Assembly: GCA_002307235.1 (NCBI GenBank)
Contig: DBTV01000004.1
Location: 55,745-119,744, forward strand
Reading direction: 5' to 3'
DNA length: 64,000 nt
Source of the DNA: Acidobacteriaceae bacterium UBA1307
GTDB taxonomy: Bacteria; Acidobacteriota; Terriglobia; Terriglobales; Acidobacteriaceae
Part shown: positions 23,266-31,847 of the stretch, one piece after another
Position numbering within the stretch: position 1 is the stretch's first letter
Layout: each line of letters starts with the position of its first letter
Position numbers and translations under genes: made by a program
The notes under the pieces: model-generated
Databases searched by the model: none
Told to the model about the DNA's origin: nothing
The model's input: only the letters and a program-made list of their open reading frames with translations

Positions 23266-26040
23266 CTACTTCAACAGCGTCTGTGTGCCCTCAACGGTAA
23301 ATTCGGCCTCAGCGTGCGACGCGGCCTCGTCGGGCTGCGCGCCGGCTACGGTCAAGGTGTACTTTCCAGGCAGGATAGCGCGATTGCCCGCCTCGTCGAC
23401 GCTCGACAGCGAGCGCGGATCGAGGATGAGCTTCACCTGTTTTTTCGAGCCGGGCGCAAGGTTTACCCGCTCGAAGCCGACGAGCGTGCGCACGGGGCCG
23501 TCCTTTTGCGGCGTCTTCAGATAGGCCTCCACGACCTCGTCGCCCATCTGGTTGCCGGTGTTCGAGAGGGTAACGGTCGCGGTGAGCGGGTCGCCCGCCT
23601 TGATGGACTCGGCCGAGAGCTTGACCTCGTCGTACTTGAAGGTGGTGTAGCTGAGCCCGTAACCGAATCCCCAGAGCGGCTTTCCGGTGAAGTAGCGATA
23701 GGTGCGACCCTTGAGCGCGTAATCGGTGAACGCGGGCAGACCGTCGAGGCTCGCATAGAAGGTGATCGGCAGGCGACCGGCAGGATTGCTGGCGCCAGCC
23801 AGGGTGCGCGCAATGGCCGAGCCACCTTCGACGCCCGGATACCAGGCCTCGAGAATGGCCTGCGCGTGCTCTTTGGCCCAGTTCAGGCTGACGGCCGAAC
23901 CGCTTTCGAGCACAACGACCAGCGGCTTGCCGGTGGCACCGAGGGCTTCGAGCAGCTTCTGTTGCGGTACGGGCAGGTCGAGGCTGGTTCGGTCACCACC
24001 GTCGAAGCCGTCGATCTTGATCGGCATCTCTTCGCCCTCAAGCTGCGGCGAAAGGCCGACGAAGGCCACGACGACATCGGAATCTTTAGCGCGCGCCACG
24101 GCCTCATCGATCTGCGCCTGGGCGGGAGCATCCCACCTGAGCGTAACGCCTCCCCCGGCCCGTTCCCCGGAGTGCGCGTACTCGAAGACGAACTGGTGCG
24201 CGTTGGTGTCGGCAAAGTCGAAGGTAAACGAGGGCTTGAGCGGACTATCCATGGGCCGGGGCGCAGTGGGCGAGGCTCCGGCGGCGGGTTTCGGGTCAGC
24301 CGAGACCTTGCGCAGGTTGCCCTCGGAGACGACCTTGCCATCGAAGAGCACGCGATAGCTTTCGGTCGGCGAATAGGGAAAGCTGTCGCCTGCCTCGACG
24401 GTGAAGGTGTAGTGACCGGCGGCGGGCACGGTGATCGCACCCGACCAGCGCACGGAATAATTCGGCGTGGCAATCTGCGGCACCGGCAGCGCGGTTTCCC
24501 AGTCGGCCTGCACCAGAGGCTCAAGCAGCGTGGCCTGGGGACGGCCGGTCCAGTCGGGCGAGGCAAAATACTCCGCCTTGAGGCCGGGACCGAAGGCGGT
24601 GCGCGGCACGGGAACGCCCATGCCGGTGGCCAGCACCGAGCCCTGCGCGTACACCACCGCTCCGGCGCCAAACTGTGTCTTCATGCCGTCGAGCGGGGTG
24701 ACCGGATGCAACGGCGTTCCCTGATAGTTGCCCATCAACGAGGACAGCAGATCGGCGGTAGGGCCGATGACGGCGATTTTGCCCGGCTTGCCGCGCAGAG
24801 GCAGCACGCCTGAGTTCTTCAGCAGCACGATGCTCTCTTCGGCGGCATGGCGGGCGATGGTGCGGTTGCGTGCGATCAGAGCATCGGGGGCGTGCGTGGC
24901 ATCGAGCGAGCTCCAGCCCATCGGATCAAAGAGACCCAGCGCGAAACGCGCGGTGAAGAGCCGTTCGGCGGCCTGGGTCACCAGCGCTTCCGAGGTGAGT
25001 CCCTTGCGCACGGCCTCGCCCAGCGTGTTGAAGCCCGGCGTCCAGATGCTGCAGGAAAGATCCGTGCCTGCCTCGAGCGAAAGCACTGCCGCGTGCAGAA
25101 TGTCGTCGGTCTTCTTGTGGCCCTTGTTCACATCGACGATGGCGCCGCAATCGGAGACGACAAAGCCCTTGAAGCCCCAGGCCTCGCGCAGGTGGTCCTT
25201 GAGCAATGCCTTGTTGGTGCAGGCCGGCCAGGTATCAATGGCGTTGTAGGCGCACATCACGCTGGCCACCTGACCATCAATGACGGCGGCGCGAAAGGCG
25301 GGCAGATAGGTCTCTTCAAGGTCGCGCGGCGCAACGTTGACGTTGAAGCCGTGACGCAGTTGCTCGGGGCCGCTATGCACGGCGAAGTGCTTGGCGGTGG
25401 CCACGGCGCGGGGATGCTTGGGGTCAGCCCCCTGCACGCCATGGATGAAGGCAACACCGAGCTTGCCGGTCAGATACGGGTCTTCGCCGTAGGTCTCCTG
25501 CCCGCGCCCCCAGCGCGGATCGCGAAAAATATTGATGTTGGGCGACCAGTAGGTGAGCCCGAAGAAGATGCCGCGGTTGCCCTCGGCCTGCGCCTGGTTA
25601 TATTTGGCGCGGCCCTCGCTGGAGATGACGCCGCCCATGGTTTCAATCGCCGAAGGGTCCCAGGTGGCAGCCATCCCGATGGCCTGCGGAAAGACCGTCG
25701 CATAGCCGGCGCGGGCGACGCCATGCAGAGACTCGTTCCAGGTCTGGTAGTCAGGCACGCCAAGACGGGGAATCGACGGAGCCCAGTCCTCAAGCTGGCT
25801 GGCCTTCTCGTCGAGTGTCATGCGGCCAACCAGATCGCGAGCGCGCTCGGCCGGCGCGGCCTTCGGGTCCAGATAAAGCGGCTGCGGCGCGGTGGGCAGA
25901 TCGGCCAGTTTGGCGGGCGCAGCAGCCACCGGCGCGGGCTTCCATTGGGCCGTGTGCGCTGGCGGCGCCGCGGTCTGCGCGGCGAGGGTAGCAACCAGCA
26001 AACAAGGCATCAAGGCAAGAGTGGAACGGTGAAGCAACAT
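23266..26040 (-). CDS. Secreted glycoside hydrolase family 3 enzyme with PA14 insert
   Basis: This 924-residue exported enzyme has a signal peptide (MLLHRSTLALMPCLLVATLAAQ) and a GH3 N-terminal barrel. The substrate loop is WNESLHGVARAG, NINIFRDPRWGRGQETYGEDPYL follows, and the nucleophile Asp is in GFVVSDCGA. The second domain starts near IAVIGPTAD. A PA14-like beta-barrel (LKAEYFASPDWTGRPQ...) is inserted in it, and a fibronectin-III-like C-terminal domain ends the protein. Known members are beta-glucosidases or beta-xylosidases, with the RDPRWGRGQE form common in xylosidase-like ones. The ATG at 26040 has GGAG upstream. A promoter and CG-centred palindrome precede it. Confidence 0.93.
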   Translation of the reverse strand: MLLHRSTLALMPCLLVATLAAQTAAPPAHTAQWKPAPVAAAPAKLADLPTAPQPLYLDPKAAPAERARDLVGRMTLDEKASQLEDWAPSIPRLGVPDYQTWNESLHGVARAGYATVFPQAIGMAATWDPSAIETMGGVISSEGRAKYNQAQAEGNRGIFFGLTYWSPNINIFRDPRWGRGQETYGEDPYLTGKLGVAFIHGVQGADPKHPRAVATAKHFAVHSGPEQLRHGFNVNVAPRDLEETYLPAFRAAVIDGQVASVMCAYNAIDTWPACTNKALLKDHLREAWGFKGFVVSDCGAIVDVNKGHKKTDDILHAAVLSLEAGTDLSCSIWTPGFNTLGEAVRKGLTSEALVTQAAERLFTARFALGLFDPMGWSSLDATHAPDALIARNRTIARHAAEESIVLLKNSGVLPLRGKPGKIAVIGPTADLLSSLMGNYQGTPLHPVTPLDGMKTQFGAGAVVYAQGSVLATGMGVPVPRTAFGPGLKAEYFASPDWTGRPQATLLEPLVQADWETALPVPQIATPNYSVRWSGAITVPAAGHYTFTVEAGDSFPYSPTESYRVLFDGKVVSEGNLRKVSADPKPAAGASPTAPRPMDSPLKPSFTFDFADTNAHQFVFEYAHSGERAGGGVTLRWDAPAQAQIDEAVARAKDSDVVVAFVGLSPQLEGEEMPIKIDGFDGGDRTSLDLPVPQQKLLEALGATGKPLVVVLESGSAVSLNWAKEHAQAILEAWYPGVEGGSAIARTLAGASNPAGRLPITFYASLDGLPAFTDYALKGRTYRYFTGKPLWGFGYGLSYTTFKYDEVKLSAESIKAGDPLTATVTLSNTGNQMGDEVVEAYLKTPQKDGPVRTLVGFERVNLAPGSKKQVKLILDPRSLSSVDEAGNRAILPGKYTLTVAGAQPDEAASHAEAEFTVEGTQTLLK

Positions 26041-26125
26041 GAGGAGCTCCTTCAACAGGCAACGGTCGCGGCCGAGGCGGTGCTTCCAAGATAGCGCCCG
26101 AGACAGCCGATCAAAAATCACCCCG

Positions 26126-26164
26126 AGGATACAACCGCAGCCCGTCTTAGTAAATCGGTTTTTC
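26126..26164 (-). promoter_or_regulatory. Promoter and LacI-like operator of the GH3 gene
   Basis: Minus strand TTTACT (26154-26149), a 17-base spacer, then TATCCT (26131-26126). Overlapping the -35 box is AAATCGGTTT within GTAAATCGGTTTTTC, an imperfect palindrome centred on CG, as expected of a LacI-family site. No lacI-type gene lies nearby. Confidence 0.4.
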
Positions 26165-26229
26165 TATCTATTTTTCTCCCCCGCGCTTTTCCCTGAAAAA
26201 CCCCCTTGAGCGGCTGCTAGGATCAAACT

Positions 26230-26664
26230 ATGTTGCGAGTCAAATTGTTGGAAGCCGGTGCGCAAGCCCCCAAGGTGGCGCATCCGGGTGAGGATTTAGG
26301 GTACGACGTGTTTGCGCTCGAGGGCGTGCAACTGGACCCACGCACGACCGTCAAGATACGCACGGGCATTGCCGTCGAGGCGCGCGATCCGCGCACGGGC
26401 GATCCCCTGGGCCTGCTGGTCCGCGACCGTTCATCGATGGCCGCCCGCGGCCTGGCAACCACCGGAGGCGTGATTGACGCCGGCTACCGGGGCGAGATTC
26501 TGATCCTGATGACCAATCTTGGACCGGCGACGCTCGAGATCGAGGCCGGCGAAAAGGTCGCGCAGATGATTCCGGTGCCGGTGCGCACGGGCGTGGTCGA
26601 GCTTGTCGAGACGCTCGAGAACTCATCGCGGGCCGAAAAGGGCTTTGGCAGTTCCGGCCGCTAG
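26230..26664 (+). CDS. dut: dUTP diphosphatase
   Basis: This 144-residue trimeric-type dUTPase hydrolyses dUTP to dUMP, keeping uracil out of DNA and feeding thymidylate synthesis. All five motifs are recognisable: EDLGYDVFA (1), DRSSMAARG (2), GGVIDAGYRGEI (3), GEKVAQMI (4) and the C-terminal Gly-rich arm RAEKGFGSSGR (5). AGGA lies 7 bases upstream of the ATG. A TAGGAT box also lies so close to the start that a leaderless transcript is conceivable. An interspersed 116-bp element begins inside its stop codon. Confidence 0.95.
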   Translation: MLRVKLLEAGAQAPKVAHPGEDLGYDVFALEGVQLDPRTTVKIRTGIAVEARDPRTGDPLGLLVRDRSSMAARGLATTGGVIDAGYRGEILILMTNLGPATLEIEAGEKVAQMIPVPVRTGVVELVETLENSSRAEKGFGSSGR

Positions 26665-26778
26665 AGCATCTCTCCTGAAGGTACAGCGGGAGTTGATGCT
26701 GCTTCGTTGACGCGACCAACAGGGAGCGGCAACCTGGCGGTACTCCCGCCACTTTACCGCATCTGGAAAGAGGCTCTA
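26663..26778 (+). repeat. Interspersed ~116-bp element, copy A (divergent)
   Basis: It begins AGAGCATCTCTCC at the dut stop codon and ends GGAAAGAGGCTCT. The ends are imperfect inverted repeats of each other and match the ends of the elements at 40458 and 47826. The middle has its own pairing (GCGGGAGT / ACTCCCGC) but is unlike the other copies. The following 197 bases up to 26975 hold nothing I can assign. Confidence 0.5.
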
Positions 26779-26975
26779 ACCCCTTGCGGAACTAAAATGG
26801 CCGGGCTTGCGTAGAAGTAGGGAGACCGGATGCTGGCGTGCGTACGCGTGCGCCAGCGTCGATATGTACAGCCTTTCTTCTGCATAGAGGTGAGGGCAAG
26901 CCGGCGACCCCGTGCGCCGGCCGATGCGCGGGCAGATTTTGCATTGCGCAACGAGACAGGAAAGCAGGTCCGACC

Positions 26976-28202
26976 ATGCAACTGACCGAGGCATTCAAAC
27001 TCGCGCTGCAATCGCTGTGGGCCAACAAGCTGCGCTCCATTCTGACGCTGATCGGCGTGGTGATGGGCGTCGCGTCGGTCATCATGGTGATCACGCTGGT
27101 CAACGGCGCGAACTTTTATGTCAGCACCAAGCTGACCGGTTACGGCGCCGACGTATTCACGGTTTCGCGCATGCCAAGCGTGATCATGTCGGGCGAGGAA
27201 TATTTCCGTTTCAACAAGCGCAAGATTCTGCGCAATGAGGACTATCTGGCGGTCCGGGAATCCTGCACCGAATGCAGCGAAATCGGCGCCGGCGCACGAA
27301 AGACCTCCAACCTTTCTTATAACGGACACTCGAGCAACAACACGCAGATTCGCGGCTTTACCTCGTCGATGCTTGCGCTGGAGAACATCAACATCGACAC
27401 CGGCCGTGGCCTGACGCCGGCCGATGACGAGCACGCCACGCACGACGCCGTCGTTGGCTACGACGTGGTGGACAAGCTGCTGGGCACGGGCGATCCGGTG
27501 GGCAAGGAGATTCGCGTCGACGGCCAGCCGTACACCATCGTCGGCGTGGGCGACCGCAAGGGCAAGACGCTGGGCCAGTCACAGGATAACTGGGTCATGA
27601 TTCCGCTCGCGGCCTACCAGCAGACCTACGGCACCAATGACTCGATCCGCATCTACGCGCGCGCCAAAAGCGGCGCGGACTCCATGGTGCGCGCACAGGA
27701 CGAGGTACGCGTGCTGATGCGCGCCCGCCGGCACCTCAAGCCGGGCATGGACAATGATTTCGAACTCGAGACCAACGACACGTTTTTGCAGATCTGGAAA
27801 AACATCAGCCAGATGTTCGCCATGGTGGTGATCGGGCTGGCCTCGATTGCGCTGGTGGTCGGCGGCGTGGTCATCATGAACATCATGCTGGTGGCGGTGA
27901 CCGAACGAACGCGCGAGATCGGCGTGCGCAAGGCGCTCGGCGCAAAGCAGCGCGATATTCTGCTGCAATTTCTGATCGAGAGCGCCACCATGTCCTCGGT
28001 GGGCGGCGCCATTGGCGTACTCAGCGGCATTGGCGTCGGCAAGCTGATCACGGTGGTCGTCGGGTTTCCGACGAACGTACCACTATGGGCCATCTTTCTT
28101 GGCCTGTTTCTGGCCGGCGGCGTTGGCGTCTTCTTCGGCGTGTATCCGGCAAGCAAGGCGGCAAAGCTCGATCCGGTCGATGCACTACGGGCCGAGATGT
28201 AG
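26976..28202 (+). CDS. MacB/FtsX-type ABC transporter permease (no ATPase domain)
   Basis: This 408-residue inner-membrane protein has one N-terminal transmembrane helix (SILTLIGVVMGVASVIMVITLV), a large periplasmic core (MacB-PCD-like, residues about 45-270) and three C-terminal helices. These carry the FtsX signature NIMLVAVTERTREIGVRKALGAKQRDILLQFLIES. This topology is that of MacB-type mechanotransmission permeases. There is no Walker A motif in it and no ATPase gene beside it. The next gene is a paralogue with the same layout. AGG lies seven bases before the ATG. The substrate is unknown. Confidence 0.9.
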   Translation: MQLTEAFKLALQSLWANKLRSILTLIGVVMGVASVIMVITLVNGANFYVSTKLTGYGADVFTVSRMPSVIMSGEEYFRFNKRKILRNEDYLAVRESCTECSEIGAGARKTSNLSYNGHSSNNTQIRGFTSSMLALENINIDTGRGLTPADDEHATHDAVVGYDVVDKLLGTGDPVGKEIRVDGQPYTIVGVGDRKGKTLGQSQDNWVMIPLAAYQQTYGTNDSIRIYARAKSGADSMVRAQDEVRVLMRARRHLKPGMDNDFELETNDTFLQIWKNISQMFAMVVIGLASIALVVGGVVIMNIMLVAVTERTREIGVRKALGAKQRDILLQFLIESATMSSVGGAIGVLSGIGVGKLITVVVGFPTNVPLWAIFLGLFLAGGVGVFFGVYPASKAAKLDPVDALRAEM

Positions 28203-28316
28203 ATGCGGCGCCTTCGCCTTCATCGAAGGCACACAATGCGTTTCTGGCTTCGAGAAGAGGCCAACCACAGTGAGTATCTTTTCCGGTACGTCGAACACTG
28301 AGAACTGAGAGCGGAC

Positions 28317-29570
28317 ATGGCGAAGGGGCAAAATCTCGAATCGGTCAAAATGGCGCTGTCGACGGTGCGCACCAACAAGATGCGCTCTGGGCTGACGATC
28401 CTCGGCATCGTCATCGGCGTCACGACGGTCATCACCATCTCGTCGGTGATCAACGGCGTCAACAACCGCGTCTCCAACTGGGTCAGCTCACTCGGCTCCG
28501 ATGTCTTCTGGGTCTTTCACATCCCCGTGATGGGCGTTGACCCGACGACCGAACAGCTCACGCGCAAGAAGCTCACCATGGATGATGTGCTTGCGCTGCG
28601 CAAGCTGCCGCACGTGGCCGCGGTCGACGGCTCCAAGCAATATTCCAAGGCATTCAACATCGGCGACGCGAGCGTAAAGTACAACGGGAAAAAGGTCGGC
28701 GGAGCCATCCTCGACGGCTCAACCTCATCGATCAGCGATGTCTCCGAGATCCCTCTGCGCGAAGGCCGCATCTTTACCGATGAAGAGGACGCGCGCGGCG
28801 CCCACGTCTGCCTGATCGGCAACGATACCTGGGAACAGTTGTTCGGCGATCAGCCGGCCGTCGGCAAGCAGATCACCGTCGAGAGCGGACTCTATACCGT
28901 GATCGGCGTGCTCGAAAAACGCAAGCAGGCCTTCGGCAACGGAAAAAACGCGGAAGACAATCAGGTCTATTTTCCGATGGGCACCTTCCACAACCTGCAC
29001 CCGGAGGTGCGCGACCTGTGGATCAGCGTCAAGTATGACGACCCGAAGAACAAGGCCCTCGTCGAAGAAGAGATTCGCGAATTGCTGCGCGTGCAACGCC
29101 ACGTCAAAACGCAGTCCGACGATAACTTTGAGATCTTTGGGCCCGACTCGCTCTCGAAGCTCTGGTCGCAGTTGACCGGCGGACTGGTGGCCTTCATGAT
29201 CGCCGTCTCGAGCGTGGGCCTGATGGTGGGCGGCGTCGGCGTGATGAACATCATGCTGGTCTCGGTGACCGAACGGACACGCGAGATCGGCGTGCGCAAG
29301 GCCATTGGCGCAACCAAACGCACCATCCTGACGCAGTTCACCACCGAGGCCGTCACGCTGTGCGCGGTGGGTGGCATCATCGGCGTACTGCTCGGCGCGC
29401 TCATCACCTGGACCATCTACTTTTTGCCGATTGGCCTGCCCGCGACGCTCTCGCCGCTGTGGGTCATCATCGGCTTCGGCGTCTCCTGCGCCATCGGTCT
29501 GGTCTTCGGCATCTATCCGGCATGGAAGGCCGCCAACCTCGACCCGATCGAGGCGCTGCGGTACGAGTAA
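28317..29570 (+). CDS. MacB/FtsX-type ABC transporter permease (paralogue)
   Basis: This 417-residue protein has the same plan as the preceding gene: N-terminal helix (SGLTILGIVIGVTTVITISSVING), periplasmic core, and three C-terminal helices with NIMLVSVTERTREIGVRKAIGATKRTILTQFTTEA. It ends YPAWKAANLDPIEALRYE, the usual FtsX tail. The two permeases probably form a heterodimer served by an ATPase encoded elsewhere. The 114-base gap from the first gene contains a small GCCTTCG/CGAAGGC hairpin but no obvious terminator. Confidence 0.9.
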   Translation: MAKGQNLESVKMALSTVRTNKMRSGLTILGIVIGVTTVITISSVINGVNNRVSNWVSSLGSDVFWVFHIPVMGVDPTTEQLTRKKLTMDDVLALRKLPHVAAVDGSKQYSKAFNIGDASVKYNGKKVGGAILDGSTSSISDVSEIPLREGRIFTDEEDARGAHVCLIGNDTWEQLFGDQPAVGKQITVESGLYTVIGVLEKRKQAFGNGKNAEDNQVYFPMGTFHNLHPEVRDLWISVKYDDPKNKALVEEEIRELLRVQRHVKTQSDDNFEIFGPDSLSKLWSQLTGGLVAFMIAVSSVGLMVGGVGVMNIMLVSVTERTREIGVRKAIGATKRTILTQFTTEAVTLCAVGGIIGVLLGALITWTIYFLPIGLPATLSPLWVIIGFGVSCAIGLVFGIYPAWKAANLDPIEALRYE

Positions 29571-29874
29571 AGCAGGGACGAGATGGGGTTTGGTCCGCCA
29601 AGACGGCCTCGATTCTGCTACTCTCTGGCCCCCTGCCCCTCGTTCTCCGGCGGCAAGTGTAGCGCGCTGAGGCAGGGGCACGGAGGGGCGTCGGGCATGC
29701 GAGAATGGTTTGCTGTAAACGTTACGCATTTGGACCTTCCCCCAAGCAACGGTGGTTTCCGCCTGGGCGCGCGAAGGAAGATTTGCTCTTGCTCCGGCTC
29801 CCACAGTGGCGCAGGATGTGTTCATGGCATTTTCTTAAGTTTGCAATAGGATGTTTCGAGGAGAAGACAAGCAG
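29571..29874. other. Intergenic region before the phosphohexomutase gene
   Basis: About 300 bases with no supported gene. It holds an imperfect stem (CCCCTGCC...CTC near 29630 with GAGGCAGGGG near 29670) that may end the permease transcript. Further on is TGTAAACGTTACG near 29714, which only loosely resembles a LacI-type site. Confidence 0.4.
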
Positions 29875-31284
29875 ATGAGCGCGAAGATCAAATTTGGCAC
29901 CTCGGGTTGGCGGGCCATCGTGGCCGATGAATTTACCTTGGCGAACATTCGTCTGGCGGTGGCCGGCATTGCCGCGCACGTGAAGACGCTGCCGGCTCCG
30001 CACCGCGTGCTGGTGGGCCGCGATCCCCGCTTTTTGGGCGAGAGCTTTGTGCATGAGGCGGCGCACGTGCTGGCAGGGGCGGGCGTGACGCCGATCGTGA
30101 TCCCGGAGGCGGCGCCGACGCCGGCGATTGCCTATGCGGTGCGCACTCTGAAGAGCTCGGGCGCAATCAACTTCACGGCCTCGCACAATCCGCCGGAGTA
30201 TAACGGCATCAAGTACTCGACGCCGGACGGCGCACCGGCACTGCCGGAGACGACGCAGAAGATTGAGGCCGCGATTGCCGCATTGCAGGCCAGTGGCGCG
30301 CCGATTCCTGTGGCCGAACCACCCGCCGCAGGCTTTGAGACGGCCGATGTGAAGGCGGCCTTTTTGCAGCGGCAGACGGAACTGGTGGACCTGAAGATCA
30401 TTGCGAAGTCGGGTCTGAAGATTGTCTATGATCCCTTCTGGGGCGCCGGACGCGGCTACCCGAGCGATCTGCTGCGTGCGGCGGGCGTGAATGTGGCGAC
30501 GGTGCACGATTATCGCGACGTGCTTTTTGGCGGCCATGCGCCGGAGCCGGACGACCATCTGCTGGGGGACGCGCGGGCCAAGATGAAGGAGACGGGCGCG
30601 GGGCTGGGCATTGCCACCGACGGCGATGCGGACCGCTTTGGCGTGCTCGATGCCGACGGCACCTTCATCCAGCCGAATTACATCATCGCGCTGCTGTTTG
30701 ATTATCTGGTGGAGACGCGCGGCTGGAAGAACGGCGTGGCAAAAAGCGTGGCGACGACGAACCTGATCAACGCGCTGGCCGAGTACCACAAGGTTCCGCT
30801 CTACGAGACGCCGGTGGGCTTTAAATATATTGGCGAATTGATTAACCAGGACAAGATCGCCATTGGCGGCGAGGAGTCAGCGGGGTTGACGATTCGCGGA
30901 CATGTGCCGGAGAAGGACGGCGTGTTGGCGGGTTTGTTAGTAGCGGAGATGGTAGCAGCGCGGGGCAAATCTCTGGGGGTGCAGTTGAAGGAACTATTTG
31001 GCAAGGTTGGTTCCTACTTCCCGGTTCGGGAAAACTTCCGCTTGACCGCAGAGGCGAAGGACAAGTTCACTGAGAAGTTGAAGACTGATCCTCAAGAGCT
31101 CGGCGGCCGAAAAGTAAAGCAGGTGGTTCGCACGGACGGTTTGAAGCTGGTGCTTGAGGATGGCTCGTGGGTCTGCTACCGGCTTTCGGGTACCGAGCCG
31201 GTGGTCCGCGCCTATTGCGAGGCGCGCAGCGAACATGACATGGAGGCCTTGCAGGCGGCAGCCAAGCACTTCGTGCTGTCGTAG
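29875..31284 (+). CDS. Phosphoglucomutase/phosphomannomutase family protein
   Basis: This 469-residue alpha-D-phosphohexomutase has all four family signatures: N-terminal KFGTSGWRAIVADEF, the active-site serine loop NFTASHNPPEYNGIKYS, the metal-binding DGDADRFGV, the sugar loop IGGEESAGLTIRGH, and the C-terminal phosphate loop RLSGTEPVVRAYCEA. It interconverts hexose 1- and 6-phosphates for glycogen, envelope or capsule precursors. A frame-consistent ATG lies eight codons upstream (29851). The ATG at 29875 gives the normal N-terminus, with GAGGAG about 11 bases before it. Confidence 0.93.
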   Translation: MSAKIKFGTSGWRAIVADEFTLANIRLAVAGIAAHVKTLPAPHRVLVGRDPRFLGESFVHEAAHVLAGAGVTPIVIPEAAPTPAIAYAVRTLKSSGAINFTASHNPPEYNGIKYSTPDGAPALPETTQKIEAAIAALQASGAPIPVAEPPAAGFETADVKAAFLQRQTELVDLKIIAKSGLKIVYDPFWGAGRGYPSDLLRAAGVNVATVHDYRDVLFGGHAPEPDDHLLGDARAKMKETGAGLGIATDGDADRFGVLDADGTFIQPNYIIALLFDYLVETRGWKNGVAKSVATTNLINALAEYHKVPLYETPVGFKYIGELINQDKIAIGGEESAGLTIRGHVPEKDGVLAGLLVAEMVAARGKSLGVQLKELFGKVGSYFPVRENFRLTAEAKDKFTEKLKTDPQELGGRKVKQVVRTDGLKLVLEDGSWVCYRLSGTEPVVRAYCEARSEHDMEALQAAAKHFVLS

Positions 31285-31310
31285 GCAGAGGTTTACCAAA
31301 AAGAGCAGGG

Positions 31311-31706
31311 ATGCAGGCAACGAAGCAACAAATCGAGAAGAAGAACGCCAGCGCGCCGCCGGAGCCGATGAGCCTGAGGGCTCAGGCCTGGACGGCGCGC
31401 GTCTGGCGTCCAACGGGAACGGTGGTTGCCATCGGGCTGGCGCTGCTGCTCACCTGGCATGTGATCAATGGCCAGCACGGGCTCTCGGTATGGCACCAGA
31501 TGCGGGCAGAAGATCGCTCGTTGCAGAAGGAGATTGGCGATCTGCAGCAGGAGAATCAGGAACTGCGCAAACAGATCGAGGGCTTGCAGAAGAATCCCGA
31601 CGCGATTGAGCGGGCAGCGCGGGAAAAGCTGCACTATGCGCGGCCAGACGAGGTGATCTATACGCTTCCCCCCAATGACGGACAGGCAACAAATCCGGGG
31701 AAATAG
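31311..31706 (+). CDS. Septum formation initiator family protein (FtsB/DivIC-like)
   Basis: This 131-residue bitopic membrane protein has a charged N-terminal tail, one transmembrane helix (TGTVVAIGLALLLTWHVING) and a periplasmic coiled coil (LQKEIGDLQQENQELRKQIEGLQKN). DAIERAAREKLHYARPDEVIYTLP follows, the conserved FtsB/DivIC end. Such proteins link FtsL and FtsQ in the divisome. It follows the mutase gene by 26 bases and may be cotranscribed with it, and a hairpin after it probably ends the transcript. Confidence 0.88.
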   Translation: MQATKQQIEKKNASAPPEPMSLRAQAWTARVWRPTGTVVAIGLALLLTWHVINGQHGLSVWHQMRAEDRSLQKEIGDLQQENQELRKQIEGLQKNPDAIERAAREKLHYARPDEVIYTLPPNDGQATNPGK

Positions 31707-31769
31707 CAGGGTCTGGATCAACGACTGTACGGATGCGAAACAGCCCAAAGATAAATTGATTAAACCCAT

Positions 31770-31798
31770 AAAAAACACTTGAAAGTTCTGTGTTTTTT
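31770..31798. terminator. A/T-rich terminator hairpin after the FtsB-like gene
   Basis: AAAAAACAC pairs with GTGTTTTTT around an 11-base loop. The T-run completes a plus-strand terminator, and the A-run would serve the other strand. Confidence 0.6.
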
Positions 31799-31847
31799 CC
31801 GATAAACATAACAATCGAAGATCTCGGATGGAAGAAGGAGAGCTACA

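Noticed and set aside
29714..29726. TGTAAACGTTACG upstream of the phosphohexomutase gene as a LacI-type operator
   Set aside because: The arms are not symmetrical about the centre (one base short), so it is not a convincing palindrome.
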